Under the pieces are notes generated by a model. It worked only from the letters and a program-made list of their open reading frames with translations, did no database searches and was not told the origin of the DNA. Of a stretch of DNA of 64,000 nucleotides, positions 1-8,367 are shown piece by piece (the first letter of the stretch is position 1; each line of letters opens with the position of its first letter). The position numbers and the translations under genes were made by a program. The stretch covers positions 37,658 through 101,657 of the forward strand of contig SUUQ01000004.1 of assembly GCA_015062445.1 (NCBI GenBank), written 5' to 3'. The DNA comes from Alphaproteobacteria bacterium. GTDB lineage: Bacteria > Pseudomonadota > Alphaproteobacteria > Rs-D84.

Positions 1-399
1 AGTTGAATAATCGCCAACTGTCGCAGTTGCAGTATTCATTGCAGACACAATTAATTCGTCTGTCTTGCGCCCCAGGGCATACGCACCTGCAGATGCAACA
101 ACACGACGTTCATCAATGTTTGTCTTTAATTCATCCAATGCATCAACCCAATCCCCCGCATAGTAGTCTTGCAACATACATTCAACAGGTTCATGATTCA
201 AATTCATAACCGGGACAATGCCGTGACGTGATTTTGTGCTGGCAGTGCCACGGCCAACCTTTTGAAATGTGGTCGATGCACCAATTACACCAGATTTACT
301 GCGAACTGTTGAACGCAGTTTTGTGCCCATCTGCTGGTATGCCAAATGAACATCCGCTTCGAATTGTTTCACAAATACATTATCTATGGAAACAGACAT
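1..399 (-). CDS. Phage major capsid protein (partial, 3' end off the window)
   Basis: Only the first 133 codons are present; the gene runs off the left edge. The start at 399 has AAAGGA about 7 nt upstream. Recognisable stretches are FVKQFEADVH (residues 9-18), GVIGASTTFQKVGRGTA (37-53) and LDELKTNIDERRVVA (88-102), which I know from major capsid proteins of T7-like podophages and prophages of Alphaproteobacteria. The product would form the capsid shell. A scaffold gene of the same phage type lies just upstream on the same strand, which supports the call. Whether the phage is active cannot be judged from this edge. Confidence 0.8.
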   Translation of the reverse strand, partial: MSVSIDNVFVKQFEADVHLAYQQMGTKLRSTVRSKSGVIGASTTFQKVGRGTASTKSRHGIVPVMNLNHEPVECMLQDYYAGDWVDALDELKTNIDERRVVASAGAYALGRKTDELIVSAMNTATATVGDYST

Positions 400-547
400 A
401 CAATAATCCTTTTGGTTAAAATAAAAAAACAGGTAATGCGTTTTCGCATCATTTCAAATTTTGCGTTCTGGTTATGCATGATTGCGCCATAAAACAAAAA
501 TGTGCCGGGTTCACAATATGCGAATTGTCCGATAAAGATAAAAAAAT

Positions 548-580
548 ATCAGTCAGACTGTGCACGATTATCTGACTGAT
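548..580. repeat. 10-bp perfect inverted repeat
   Basis: ATCAGTCAGA (548-557) and TCTGACTGAT (571-580) form a perfect inverted repeat with a 13-nt spacer in the gap between the H1-like gene's terminator and the capsid gene. It could be an operator or an extra hairpin in the capsid leader. The rest of the 400-600 gap holds one more small hairpin (ATGCG/CGCAT, about 434-447) with a T-tract on the minus strand. Confidence 0.5.
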
Positions 581-591
581 ACTTATTTAAC

Positions 592-613
592 AAAAACCCC
601 CGCATTTGCGGGG
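592..613 (-). terminator. Intrinsic terminator after the H1-like gene
   Basis: On the minus strand, CCCCGC and GCGGGG pair (598-613) and are followed by five T residues. It lies 12 nt past the H1-like stop codon and separates that gene from the capsid gene. Confidence 0.8.
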
Positions 614-624
614 AAGTTTTTAAT

Positions 625-1101
625 TTATTTTTTCTTGCAAACTTTCTTTGCAACTGCTTTCTTTGCAGCTGGTTTTTTTGCAGCTGGTTTTTTAACTGCA
701 ACTTTTTTTACAGCAACTGCTTTCTTCGCAACTGGTTTTTTTGCCGCAACTTTTTTTACAGCAACTGCTTTCTTCGCAACTGGTTTTTTTGCCGCAACTT
801 TTTTTACAGCAACTGCTTTCTTTGCAGCTGGTTTTTTTGCCGCAACTTTTTTTACAGCAACTGCTTTCTTTGCAGCTGGTTTTTTTGCCGCAACTTTTTT
901 TACAGCAACTGCTTTCTTGGCAGCTGGTTTTTTTGCTGCAACTTTTTTTACAGCAACTGCTTTCTTTGCAGCTGGCTTTTTTGCTTCAACTTTTTTTACA
1001 GCGACTGCTTTCTTCGCTGCTGGCTTTTTTGCTGCTGGTTTTTTTACTTCTACTTTTTTTGCAGCTTCTTTTTTGCGTGGTCTTAAAAATGGAAATGCCA
1101 T
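625..1101 (-). CDS. Histone H1-like Lys/Ala-repeat protein
   Basis: The 158-residue product starts MAFPFLRPRKKE and then consists almost entirely of about ten 12-16-residue units of the type AVAVKKVAAKKPAAKK. No acidic residues occur in the repeat part apart from single Glu variants, so it is extremely basic. Such tails (histone H1, AlgP/Hc1-like) bind DNA or RNA non-specifically. The start at 1101 follows AAGGAGAG. It sits between the scaffold and capsid genes on the same strand and has its own terminator, so it may be a phage-carried DNA-compaction protein or a bacterial gene trapped there. The DNA repeat makes copy-number slippage likely. Function is inferred from composition only. Confidence 0.75.
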   Translation of the reverse strand: MAFPFLRPRKKEAAKKVEVKKPAAKKPAAKKAVAVKKVEAKKPAAKKAVAVKKVAAKKPAAKKAVAVKKVAAKKPAAKKAVAVKKVAAKKPAAKKAVAVKKVAAKKPVAKKAVAVKKVAAKKPVAKKAVAVKKVAVKKPAAKKPAAKKAVAKKVCKKK

Positions 1102-1202
1102 TCATCTCTCCTTTACATGTTTTGTTTGGACAGAACAAATCCGTTTTGTTCTTGTCATCTATTTTATCTGAAATGCAAATCATAGTAAAGAAGAAAGTGA
1201 AT

Positions 1203-1868
1203 TTATTTTGCCCCTGAATACAATTTTTTAAATCCATTTTCTATTTTGCGTATGTATTCTGCATCATTATCACGCCAATATTTTGGATCACGCATCATGT
1301 GACGCAATTGTGAATCTGTTAAATTTTCTGATGCAGAATTTTCTGTGTGAACATTGGGTTCCATTGATTGCATCATTTTATAAATGCTTTGGATTCCCTG
1401 GGGTGTAGTGCATAATTCTTCAAACGCATCACGTGGTAAAAACTTTTCACCGAATGAATTTATTGCATGCAATGCGGTATTCATTTTTTCTGTGCCACCA
1501 AAGAAATTTTGCAACTGATTAATCGCACTGCTTTCATTTTGTGTTGCATATATTTCAGATACAACTGGTGATAAAAATTCGTTGGCAATTTTATAGATTT
1601 CAGAAACCTGATTACTGGTTAGACCTATGTCAAAAAATTTCTGACGCAGATTTTCATCATCATATAATTCATCTGTTGGATATTCAGATGCAGATGATGG
1701 AACACCAATCGCACGATTGAATTTTTCACGAACACTGTCATCAGATTTTTCTGTTGGAACAGTTATCATGCCACCAATCTTTTTTTCCAGTTCTGTATAT
1801 GAATGCATCAATGCTTCTGTATTTAATGTGCCGTCTTGGTTCATAAATTTTTCTGGGATGTTATCCAT
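1203..1868 (-). CDS. Phage capsid assembly (scaffold) protein, T7-like
   Basis: The 221-residue protein has the layout of T7-family capsid assembly proteins: an acidic Ser/Glu-rich N-terminal half (YPTDELYDDENLRQKFF near residues 75-91), a helical middle, and the typical C-terminal capsid-binding tail DPKYWRDND...FKKLY. It would scaffold procapsid formation with the capsid protein encoded at 1-399. The start at 1868 (MDNIPEKF) is chosen because AAAGGA lies about 6 nt upstream; it overlaps the end of the holin-like gene by 8 nt, suggesting coupled translation. Confidence 0.75.
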   Translation of the reverse strand: MDNIPEKFMNQDGTLNTEALMHSYTELEKKIGGMITVPTEKSDDSVREKFNRAIGVPSSASEYPTDELYDDENLRQKFFDIGLTSNQVSEIYKIANEFLSPVVSEIYATQNESSAINQLQNFFGGTEKMNTALHAINSFGEKFLPRDAFEELCTTPQGIQSIYKMMQSMEPNVHTENSASENLTDSQLRHMMRDPKYWRDNDAEYIRKIENGFKKLYSGAK

Positions 1869-2061
1869 TTTCTTTTCCTTTGGTTTCATTTGATCGGCGT
1901 AAAAAATATATTCCCGCCAGTGTAAATATCGTTTGCAACATTCCAAATACATCTGTATCACCAATTAGGTATGCACCAATCGCTGATAGTATACCGGTTG
2001 CAGTTATTATGTACGTGCGATACCCCGACAGGTATCCACCATGTATAAACTTTCTTATCAT
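1861..2061 (-). CDS. Small holin-like phage membrane protein
   Basis: The 66-residue protein reads MIRKFIHGGYLSGYRTYI followed by two short hydrophobic segments (about residues 17-33 and 38-53) and a charged tail RRSNETKGKENG. This size and pattern are common for the small membrane proteins encoded beside endolysins in alphaproteobacterial phages. It lies 16 nt after the cell-wall hydrolase gene and overlaps the scaffold gene, so it belongs to the phage operon. A holin role is inferred from size and position. Confidence 0.55.
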   Translation of the reverse strand: MIRKFIHGGYLSGYRTYIITATGILSAIGAYLIGDTDVFGMLQTIFTLAGIYFLRRSNETKGKENG

Positions 2062-2077
2062 TTCTTGTGGTCCTGAA

Positions 2078-2488
2078 TTACAGGTAGAACAATATGCCAT
2101 CAATGTCCGCAATGTATCCACGGGCAATCGCCCAATCAGGCAATATGTTTGCATGATGGTACATTGTCGCACCATTACAACAATCAGGCAGTAAACCCGA
2201 TAACATTCGCTGGGCGGTTCGCAGACACATCTGATATTGACGTGATGATGCGGGCACGGTTAAACGTCCATGGTGTGGCGAAGCTGTATCCAATACATCG
2301 AATATCGTTTTATCACGAATTATTGAAGATACAGATCGATTTGTCTTGGCTGACAGATTTTTAATCATCGATGTCATCGCTTCGACCAGTGACAACGATG
2401 TCGCACCAGTCTGGGCAAAAACAACACGTGCAATCTGATATGCCAATGATGCAGATGCATCTGGATTCTGTATTAATGTCAACTGCAT
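2078..2488 (-). CDS. Phage cell-wall hydrolase (SleB-like), putative endolysin
   Basis: The 136-residue protein ends with CCNGATMYHHANILPDW and RGYIADIDGILFYL. The GAT-x-(Y/F)-H motif and the Pro-x-Trp after it recall SleB/hydrolase_2 cell-wall hydrolases used as endolysins by alphaproteobacterial phages, though the family's canonical GATHFH is degenerate here. The start at 2488 follows GGGGGGAATA. It is the first gene of the leftward phage block, ahead of the holin-like gene, and two terminators upstream insulate it from birA. Confidence 0.55.
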   Translation of the reverse strand: MQLTLIQNPDASASLAYQIARVVFAQTGATSLSLVEAMTSMIKNLSAKTNRSVSSIIRDKTIFDVLDTASPHHGRLTVPASSRQYQMCLRTAQRMLSGLLPDCCNGATMYHHANILPDWAIARGYIADIDGILFYL

Positions 2489-2509
2489 TATTCCCCCCGA
2501 TGTGATAAA

Positions 2510-2566
2510 TAAAAAAACCACGTGGAATACACGTGGGTAAAAAAAATGCCACAACATCTGTTGTGG
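2510..2566 (-). terminator. Tandem terminators between birA and the phage block
   Basis: Reading on the minus strand, a CCACAAC/GTTGTGG hairpin (2549-2566) is followed by CA and a run of T, and a second hairpin CACGTGG paired with CCACGTG (2518-2536) is followed by seven T. They end the birA transcript and mark the chromosome/phage-block junction. Confidence 0.75.
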
Positions 2567-2654
2567 ATAATATCTTTGCCTTTATGCGTTGTATTGTATC
2601 ATAATTTCGATTAAAAGTCAAGATATTTTTTGCGCAAATAAAATATTGCACCAA

Positions 2655-3335
2655 TCAGATGCCAATTTCATCCCCCCAAACCAGCAAATATCGTGTGTCA
2701 CGACGCAATACCAATGCACCGTTTTCATTAATACCAACCAGTATCGCAGGTTCGCCCTGGTACCGAACAGGGCGATTTAAACATGCCGCCAATTCCAGCC
2801 ACCGTTCCCGCACTGTTCGAAAATCAGAATGCCGCCATGTGTCAATATTTCGCAACAAACGTGACAGCAATTCGTTCAATGGGGTTTGTGAATACACATC
2901 CATCTTGGTCGTTTCGTATCTGTCAACGGTTGGATTTGAATTTACATTAATACCAATACCAACAATTACGAATGGGCCTGAATACTCGATTAAAATGCCC
3001 GCAATCTTTTTATTATCAACCAGGATATCATTTGGCCACTTAATCTGTGGGTGCATGCCAAATGATGCAATCGTTTCTGCAACCGCCACCGCAATCGCAT
3101 AGGACAATCGACCATCACGTTCAGGACATGAAAATATAAAACTGATGTACAAATTTCCGTGGTGCGATACCCAGGTGCGGCGAAAACGACCCCGACCTGC
3201 ACTTTGTGCCGCCGCCAAAATCACCGTCGAATCTGATGCATGCCCAGACGCAATCAATTCATGGGCATGGTCCTGGGTGCTGGGGATTTTGTCAAAAGAT
3301 ATTAATTTATATTTTGCCAAGACGGTATACCCCAT
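2655..3335 (-). CDS. birA: Biotin--protein ligase (monofunctional)
   Basis: BirA makes biotinyl-AMP and transfers biotin to the carrier lysine of biotin-dependent carboxylases in the cytoplasm. The 226-residue product has the biotin-binding GRGRFRRTW motif (near 48-56), KWPNDILVDNKKIAGIL (near 97-113), and a short C-terminal domain. The N-terminal helix-turn-helix of bifunctional BirA is absent when translation starts at 3335 (MGYTVLAKYK), so it should not repress transcription itself. Its start overlaps the end of the upstream winged-helix gene by 29 nt, so the two are probably cotranscribed. Confidence 0.9.
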   Translation of the reverse strand: MGYTVLAKYKLISFDKIPSTQDHAHELIASGHASDSTVILAAAQSAGRGRFRRTWVSHHGNLYISFIFSCPERDGRLSYAIAVAVAETIASFGMHPQIKWPNDILVDNKKIAGILIEYSGPFVIVGIGINVNSNPTVDRYETTKMDVYSQTPLNELLSRLLRNIDTWRHSDFRTVRERWLELAACLNRPVRYQGEPAILVGINENGALVLRRDTRYLLVWGDEIGI

Positions 3336-3762
3336 TTTGATTTTTGATAAATTCACGTCCAAATAATTTACGCAACTGATAAATCGCAGTATCAATACTG
3401 TGTGTTGCAACATCTGGGGCATACCCCAATGCATGACGCAAATCGCCAGATGTTAAACCACCTGATTTATGTAACAACACAACAATTCGCCCCTGGATGT
3501 GCGGCAATGACACAGGATGACCAAATATTTGGTGCAGTTGGCGACCAATATCTGATGCGTTCAGAATTTCAGACTTTAATTCCAAAGGAGTTATCGGAGG
3601 TTCAATGCCCAATTCATCAAAATTTACAGCCGCAGTTTCTGTGCAATCGGCAATCGTTGCATTTAATTCAGATAAAATTCGACACCATATGGGGTCAGAA
3701 CAATATATACTGATTCCACTGAACATATTTCCAGGGTAAACAATCAATAATAATTTGTCCAT
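3307..3762 (-). CDS. Winged-helix (response-regulator-type) DNA-binding protein
   Basis: Residues about 80-150 of this 151-residue protein resemble the OmpR/PhoB winged-helix output domain (LPHIQGRIVVLLHKSGG, then a recognition-helix-like SIDTAIYQLRKLFG, then FIKNQNGVYRLG). The N-terminal half is short and lacks a convincing phospho-acceptor receiver domain. The start is uncertain: ATG 3762 sits directly after the U-tract of an upstream terminator and has no clear Shine-Dalgarno, so an internal ATG (MFSGIS, near 3724) is possible. It overlaps birA and may regulate it; that is inference. Confidence 0.6.
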   Translation of the reverse strand: MDKLLLIVYPGNMFSGISIYCSDPIWCRILSELNATIADCTETAAVNFDELGIEPPITPLELKSEILNASDIGRQLHQIFGHPVSLPHIQGRIVVLLHKSGGLTSGDLRHALGYAPDVATHSIDTAIYQLRKLFGREFIKNQNGVYRLGKI

Positions 3763-3794
3763 AAAAAACCACAATATCATGCGACATTGTGGTT
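3763..3794 (-). terminator. Intrinsic terminator after the small HTH gene
   Basis: AACCACAAT and ATTGTGGTT pair with a 9-nt loop (3768-3794) and are followed by TTTTTT on the minus strand. Confidence 0.8.
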
Positions 3795-3818
3795 TATGGG
3801 GTGTCGAAATCCAGAAAT

Positions 3819-4064
3819 TTAATCGCGTTCAGGTGCAGGTGTATCAATAAACTTGGTAAAGTCTTGAATTTTTGCACCTGTGGACGATAAAATCTTGGAA
3901 ATACTGTTGGTTGACGGCCATCTTGGTTGGCCTTCTTTGGACCAACGTTTGCTTTTGTTAAACGTTGTCGGGTCCAATCCGCTGCACTTTGCCAGACCAG
4001 AACAAGACATACCGTGTTCAGTCGCAAAGCGCTCAATCGCACGCCAGACATCATCATGTGTCAT
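3819..4064 (-). CDS. Stand-alone HTH regulator (S24-repressor N-domain type)
   Basis: The 81-residue protein (MTHDDVWRAIERFA, then SGLAKCSGLDPTTFNKSKR, then RWPSTNSISKIL) is the helix-turn-helix domain that in Alphaproteobacteria is usually fused to a LexA-like S24 peptidase. Here it stops after the DNA-binding domain, so it cannot self-cleave. The start at 4064 follows GGGAGAG. It has its own terminator and diverges from the small RNA at 4280. A paralogue of similar size is encoded at 31645-31905. Confidence 0.75.
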   Translation of the reverse strand: MTHDDVWRAIERFATEHGMSCSGLAKCSGLDPTTFNKSKRWSKEGQPRWPSTNSISKILSSTGAKIQDFTKFIDTPAPERD

Positions 4065-4244
4065 TTTTTCTCTCCCTCGGTTTTTATTCACATAAACTAG
4101 AACATATTCTTTCTGTCTAGTATGTCTTGATTTTATTCCAGGAAACCTGCGAATACAATAAGTGCCATTTCCTAGGAAAATCGTGATAAATGTGGTGGTC
4201 ATATAAAAAAATCACAAATACAAAAATTTTTTTTGACAAAAGAC

Positions 4245-4273
4245 TTGACAAATCATTTTTTGTATACTATATT
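4245..4273 (+). promoter_or_regulatory. Strong sigma70-like promoter for the 4.3-kb small RNA
   Basis: TTGACA (4245-4250), a 17-nt spacer and TATATT (4268-4273). A second TTGACA starts at 4233. Confidence 0.8.
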
Positions 4274-4279
4274 CGAATC

Positions 4280-4472
4280 GTCGAAGGGACAAAACCCGAT
4301 GACCAGATGTAAAAATCTGAATGGGAACCAGAGGTTCAGACTCCCTCCTACATTCTCTCTCCTCTGGACTCTGGCTCCCGCCCCTTTTTGTAGTTTAGAG
4401 TGTCCAATTTCTTTTTCTCCTTTCCTTCCTTTCGGGACACTCGGAAATACCGCCGGAAACGGCGGTGTTTTT
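4280..4472 (+). ncRNA. Putative small RNA with two C/U-rich loops
   Basis: About 190 nt lie between a strong promoter and an intrinsic terminator and contain no plausible start codon with a Shine-Dalgarno. Two long hairpins can form. In the first, 4323-4340 pairs with 4363-4379 (16 pairs, one mismatch, one bulge) and presents a 22-nt loop containing CTCCCTCCT and CTCTCTCC. In the second, GAGTGTCC (4398-4405) pairs with GGACACTC (4435-4442) around a 29-nt loop rich in CUCCUUUCCUUCC. Such loops could pair with Shine-Dalgarno sequences, as in known alphaproteobacterial anti-SD small RNAs. It does not match tmRNA, SRP RNA or RNase P RNA by eye. Confidence 0.7.
4449..4472 (+). terminator. Terminator of the small RNA
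   Basis: ACCGCCG and CGGCGGT pair around a GAAA loop, followed by GTTTTTC. Confidence 0.85.
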
Positions 4473-4488
4473 CTTGGCAGATTTCAAG

Positions 4489-6687
4489 TTACATGAAATT
4501 AATCGGATTCACGTCAATTTTAACTCGGGTATTGGCGGGCTGTTTAACACGTGATAGCCACTTCGACACAATCGGCTGCAGCGATGCATTCGCCCCGCCC
4601 GCAACCAAAAAACGCATACGATACCAATTGCGTATCTGATAAATCTGGGCGGCAATCGGTCCCATTATCTTGCCACCCGTTAAATTCGGGGCAGCAGCCG
4701 CCAAATCTGCGCAATATTTTTGCAGAACTGATTCACGTTGCCCTTCGACAATTACTGCAATTAACTGGCCATAAGGGGGCATTTGGGCCGCACGACGTCC
4801 CGCCATATCGGCGACCATAAAACTGTCACGGTCAGATGCACATATCGCTGTCAGAACAGGATGATCGGGCTGATATGTCTGTAACAGCACCTGACCAGGA
4901 TGGGCACCACGACCCGCACGACCGGCAACCTGGAACAACTGTTGAAATGTGTGTTCGGCCGCACGAAAGTCTGTGCCAAACAGCCCCATATCACTGTCCA
5001 CCACACCAACCAATGTCAAATTTGGAAAATGATGGCCTTTGGCCAAAATTTGCGTACCAATCACTATGTCCAAATCGCCAGATTCCATTTTATCAACCAG
5101 ACGTTCCAGCGACTGACGTGATGTTATTATGTCACTGGATACCAGGGCTGTTTTCGCAGCAGGAAAACGAACATTAACCTCTTGCTGAATCTGTTCCAGA
5201 CCAACACCACGCATGGAAACATCTGTCCCGCAATCTGGGCATACTGTATTTAATGGGGCTGTGCGACCACACATGTGACACAACAGTTTGCCCAACCTTT
5301 TATGGTACGTCATGCCAACACTGCAATCTGGACACGTTGCCGTCCAGCCGCACTTTTTACACTGAACAATCGGGGCAAAGCCACGACGATTTATAAACAA
5401 CATTACCTGGTGACCAGATGACAGGGTTTGACCAATCGCATCACATAACGGGGGCGACAGATGACCTGGGAATTCACTGTTGTTGAACGTATAAGAATCT
5501 GGACGATTTTCACGCAAATCAATCGTCTTGATTTCTGGCAGTTGCGCCCCGCCAAAACGTGATGTTAACTGCAACCGCCGATATTTACCCAGATTCACAT
5601 TTTCCAACGTTTCTGCCGCAGGGGTCGCAGATGCCAAAACAACTGGAATCCGTGCAATCGATGCGCGTAAAATCGCCATGTCTCGGGCATGATAGTTGCC
5701 CATGTCTTCTTGCTTGTAGGATGTGTCATGTTCTTCGTCAATTACAATCAGCCCCAAATCCTGCCATGGTAAAAACAATGCACTGCGTGTGCCAACAACC
5801 ATACGAATTTTGCCATTTAACACACCATGCCATATTTCACGGCGGCGGGCCGCAGTTAAATTACTGTGCCAAACAACCGGCGGCGCACCAAAACGGGATG
5901 CAAAACGGTGCATAAACTGGGCCGTTAATGCAATTTCAGGCATCATCAGCAATACAGACCGCCCCGAACTGTATGCACGCCAGGCAGAATCAAAATATAC
6001 CTGGGTTTTGCCACTGCCCGTGATACCGTCCAGCAGGTGTACACTGAAACCGCCATGTGATATCGCATCCCCAATTGTGTCCGCCGCAACCTGTTGACCA
6101 GTGTTCAAGATAATGTCGCCAGAATCGCTGTATTGACTGCCGTCAAATTCACGATGGACAGGAATGTCCCCAGATGGCAACAGTGTTTCATTCTGAATCA
6201 TTGAACGGACAACCGCAGAACTGACGTGGGCAATATTTTGAATGTCTGATGCTGTCATGGGCTCGTTATCGTTTGATGCAAACGCATCTGATACCGCCAA
6301 ACGATTGGATGTCATGCGGGCATTCGTGTCAAAATTAAATCGAAACAGTGGCTGGGTACGTGGTGGCATAAAAGCATCAGGTATATTAACAATCAAACGC
6401 AAAATCATCCCGGGTGGAATCAGTGTCCATGATGCCATGCGTGAAATCCACTGTAAATCAGGCACAGATAAACGTGCATTGTATACAGCAGATATGTTCT
6501 TAATCTTGTTTTCGGGCAAGCCGCTGTCCCCAATGCCCCAGATAATGCCGACACACGGTCGATTCATAACATGCACACCAACAAATGTACCGATTTCAGC
6601 GGCCGACGTCAGGCGATAGTCATAACCGCCATTGGGAATATTGGATACAAGTACTTTTACAACTGTGCCAGGTTCAAACATGACCAT
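4489..6687 (-). CDS. priA: Primosomal protein N' (replication restart helicase PriA)
   Basis: PriA is the superfamily-2 helicase that reloads the replisome at stalled forks. The 732-residue product has the N-terminal 3'-DNA-binding region, Walker A GITGSGKT (near 226), Walker B DEEH, and a paired zinc-binding insert between the helicase lobes (CKKCGWTATCPDC, then CHMCG, then CPDCG). Length is normal. The start at 6687 (MVMFEPG) is chosen for homology; no strong Shine-Dalgarno is visible and an ATG 6 nt downstream is equally possible. It is transcribed away from the kinase-fold gene at 6750. Confidence 0.93.
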   Translation of the reverse strand: MVMFEPGTVVKVLVSNIPNGGYDYRLTSAAEIGTFVGVHVMNRPCVGIIWGIGDSGLPENKIKNISAVYNARLSVPDLQWISRMASWTLIPPGMILRLIVNIPDAFMPPRTQPLFRFNFDTNARMTSNRLAVSDAFASNDNEPMTASDIQNIAHVSSAVVRSMIQNETLLPSGDIPVHREFDGSQYSDSGDIILNTGQQVAADTIGDAISHGGFSVHLLDGITGSGKTQVYFDSAWRAYSSGRSVLLMMPEIALTAQFMHRFASRFGAPPVVWHSNLTAARRREIWHGVLNGKIRMVVGTRSALFLPWQDLGLIVIDEEHDTSYKQEDMGNYHARDMAILRASIARIPVVLASATPAAETLENVNLGKYRRLQLTSRFGGAQLPEIKTIDLRENRPDSYTFNNSEFPGHLSPPLCDAIGQTLSSGHQVMLFINRRGFAPIVQCKKCGWTATCPDCSVGMTYHKRLGKLLCHMCGRTAPLNTVCPDCGTDVSMRGVGLEQIQQEVNVRFPAAKTALVSSDIITSRQSLERLVDKMESGDLDIVIGTQILAKGHHFPNLTLVGVVDSDMGLFGTDFRAAEHTFQQLFQVAGRAGRGAHPGQVLLQTYQPDHPVLTAICASDRDSFMVADMAGRRAAQMPPYGQLIAVIVEGQRESVLQKYCADLAAAAPNLTGGKIMGPIAAQIYQIRNWYRMRFLVAGGANASLQPIVSKWLSRVKQPANTRVKIDVNPINFM

Positions 6688-6749
6688 AATGTACTTGTTT
6701 TTTTCGTTTTTTTCAATATCATTATTCTGGATAAACACGGGGATTTTAT

Positions 6750-7490
6750 ATGTGGAAATTTTTCTTTGAGTTTTGTTATGCAATATCGTATCTGATACCA
6801 ATCAAAAAAGTGCGCAACTGGTTCAGACGTGAAAAACTGTTCGACTATAAAAACAAACTGAACGCAATAAAGGATGCGTGCCCCAATATGAACTGGAGTA
6901 AAATGCGTCTGGCCAAGGGTGGTGGCAGTTTGGCATTTATCGTTGATGACACTGTGTTCAAGGTGCGCAAATTTCACCTGACAGATAAATGCCAGGAAAA
7001 ATTCGAACGTGAAAAACGTATCACAGATGCAATTGCACCGGTTCTGCCAATCGCTGTGCCGCATATCGAATTGATTTGGGCGGGCGATTATTTGTTCTAT
7101 AAAACAGTGTTTATCCCAGGGCGAGTCCTGATGGATTTACCGTTAAAGAAAATTCTGAAACACCGTGAAAAAATTGGAAAACAAATTGGCGATGTTATAT
7201 GCGTGCTGTTTAATACCAAATTTCCAGAATTAAACGATTTGCGACCAACAGATGCAGATAAAAATGACTGTGGATTGACACATGGCGATATGTGCAGCAA
7301 TATTATCGTTAACCCAGACACCATGGACGTTGTGGGAATTATTGACTGGGAATATGCTGGATTTACATCGTTGAAACGGGAATTCTTTGGTATATTCCGT
7401 GTCCGCAGAAAAATGCGTAAAACGGATATTGCACCAATCGCAATGTGGACATACTTTGAAAAATGTGTTCTGAATAAAAAAACTAGATAA
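6750..7490 (+). CDS. Aminoglycoside-phosphotransferase/kinase-fold protein
   Basis: This 246-residue cytoplasmic protein has a kinase-like C-lobe with LTHGDMCSNIIV (catalytic HGD...N) near residue 175 and the metal-binding IDWEYAG near 198. The N-lobe has a Gly-rich stretch (AKGGGSLAFIV) and a Lys in VFKVRKF. It belongs to the broad APH/choline kinase/LPS kinase superfamily; the substrate cannot be told from the sequence. It diverges from priA and its 3' end overlaps miaA by 8 nt tail to tail. Confidence 0.7.
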   Translation: MWKFFFEFCYAISYLIPIKKVRNWFRREKLFDYKNKLNAIKDACPNMNWSKMRLAKGGGSLAFIVDDTVFKVRKFHLTDKCQEKFEREKRITDAIAPVLPIAVPHIELIWAGDYLFYKTVFIPGRVLMDLPLKKILKHREKIGKQIGDVICVLFNTKFPELNDLRPTDADKNDCGLTHGDMCSNIIVNPDTMDVVGIIDWEYAGFTSLKREFFGIFRVRRKMRKTDIAPIAMWTYFEKCVLNKKTR

Positions 7491-8367
7491 TTATATCAAT
7501 ATCCGAATCAGATGGGACGTGATTAATTATCACATCTGGATTATACTGGGTACGAAACCAGGTTCGCTGCCGTTTGGCATACTGGGCGGTTTTGGTTATC
7601 CAGTTTTCAACACATTCAGATTCACTGATTTCACCACGAATAAAACGACACAACTGGGATGCCCCAATCGCACGACGTTCATCCCAACCAGATTCAATTA
7701 TACGTTTGGCTTCGTCAGTGGCACCACCAGACAGCATCATTGGTACACGGGCTGCAATGCGTTTACGCAGGATGTCTGTGTCGGGACAGACCAAAATACG
7801 TGTTGCGTGTGGAATCACCGCACCAGTTCGTGGCAGCCCCTGGAATTCAGATATATGATGACCGGTTTGCAGAAAAACTTCCAATGCACGGGCAATACGC
7901 TGGGGGTCGGTAAACGGAAAATCAGCCGGCAATAAACGGCGGGCAGATTCAATATCGTCTTGCACCATTTGACGGGCACGGATGCGATTTTCATCAGATA
8001 TATCAGGCATGGGTGATACACCATTTACCAGTGCATTTATATAATATCCTGTACCGCCAACAAATATCGGGGTGCGGCCAGATGCCAGTGCCGCATCATA
8101 TTCACGACGGGCCATGCCCAGATAGTCAACAACAGATATTTGCTCAGATAATGGCAATATGGAAAACAGACGATATGGCACACCATCAATTTCATCTGAT
8201 ACGGTGCGATTTGCAAATGGACTGGCGGCGATATTTTCAATGCCTGAATAGATTTGTACACTGTCGCAATTTATTATCGTGCCATTTATACGCAATGCCA
8301 GACGATGGGCAAAATCAGATTTGCCCGATGCAGTTGGCCCTGTGATAATGTACGCAGTCTGTGTCAT
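7483..8367 (-). CDS. miaA: tRNA dimethylallyltransferase
   Basis: MiaA adds the dimethylallyl group to A37 of tRNAs reading UNN codons. The 294-residue product has the P-loop GPTASGKSDFAH at residues 9-20, NCDSVQIYSG, and GGTGYYINAL, all in family order, with normal length. It is monocistronic here, converging with the kinase-fold gene and divergent from gapA. Confidence 0.95.
   Translation of the reverse strand: MTQTAYIITGPTASGKSDFAHRLALRINGTIINCDSVQIYSGIENIAASPFANRTVSDEIDGVPYRLFSILPLSEQISVVDYLGMARREYDAALASGRTPIFVGGTGYYINALVNGVSPMPDISDENRIRARQMVQDDIESARRLLPADFPFTDPQRIARALEVFLQTGHHISEFQGLPRTGAVIPHATRILVCPDTDILRKRIAARVPMMLSGGATDEAKRIIESGWDERRAIGASQLCRFIRGEISESECVENWITKTAQYAKRQRTWFRTQYNPDVIINHVPSDSDIDIII

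Noticed and set aside
625..1101. CRISPR-like array
   Set aside because: The periodic units are contiguous, coding and without unique spacers, and no cas gene is near.
560..1217. Long plus-strand reading frames rich in Phe, Ala and Leu opposite the H1-like gene
   Set aside because: They are translations of the antisense of a Lys/Ala repeat. The minus-strand frame has a good Shine-Dalgarno, a terminator and a sensible composition.
4280..4472. 6S, SRP, tmRNA or RNase P RNA
   Set aside because: None of the hallmark motifs of these RNAs is visible and the pyrimidine-rich loops do not fit them.
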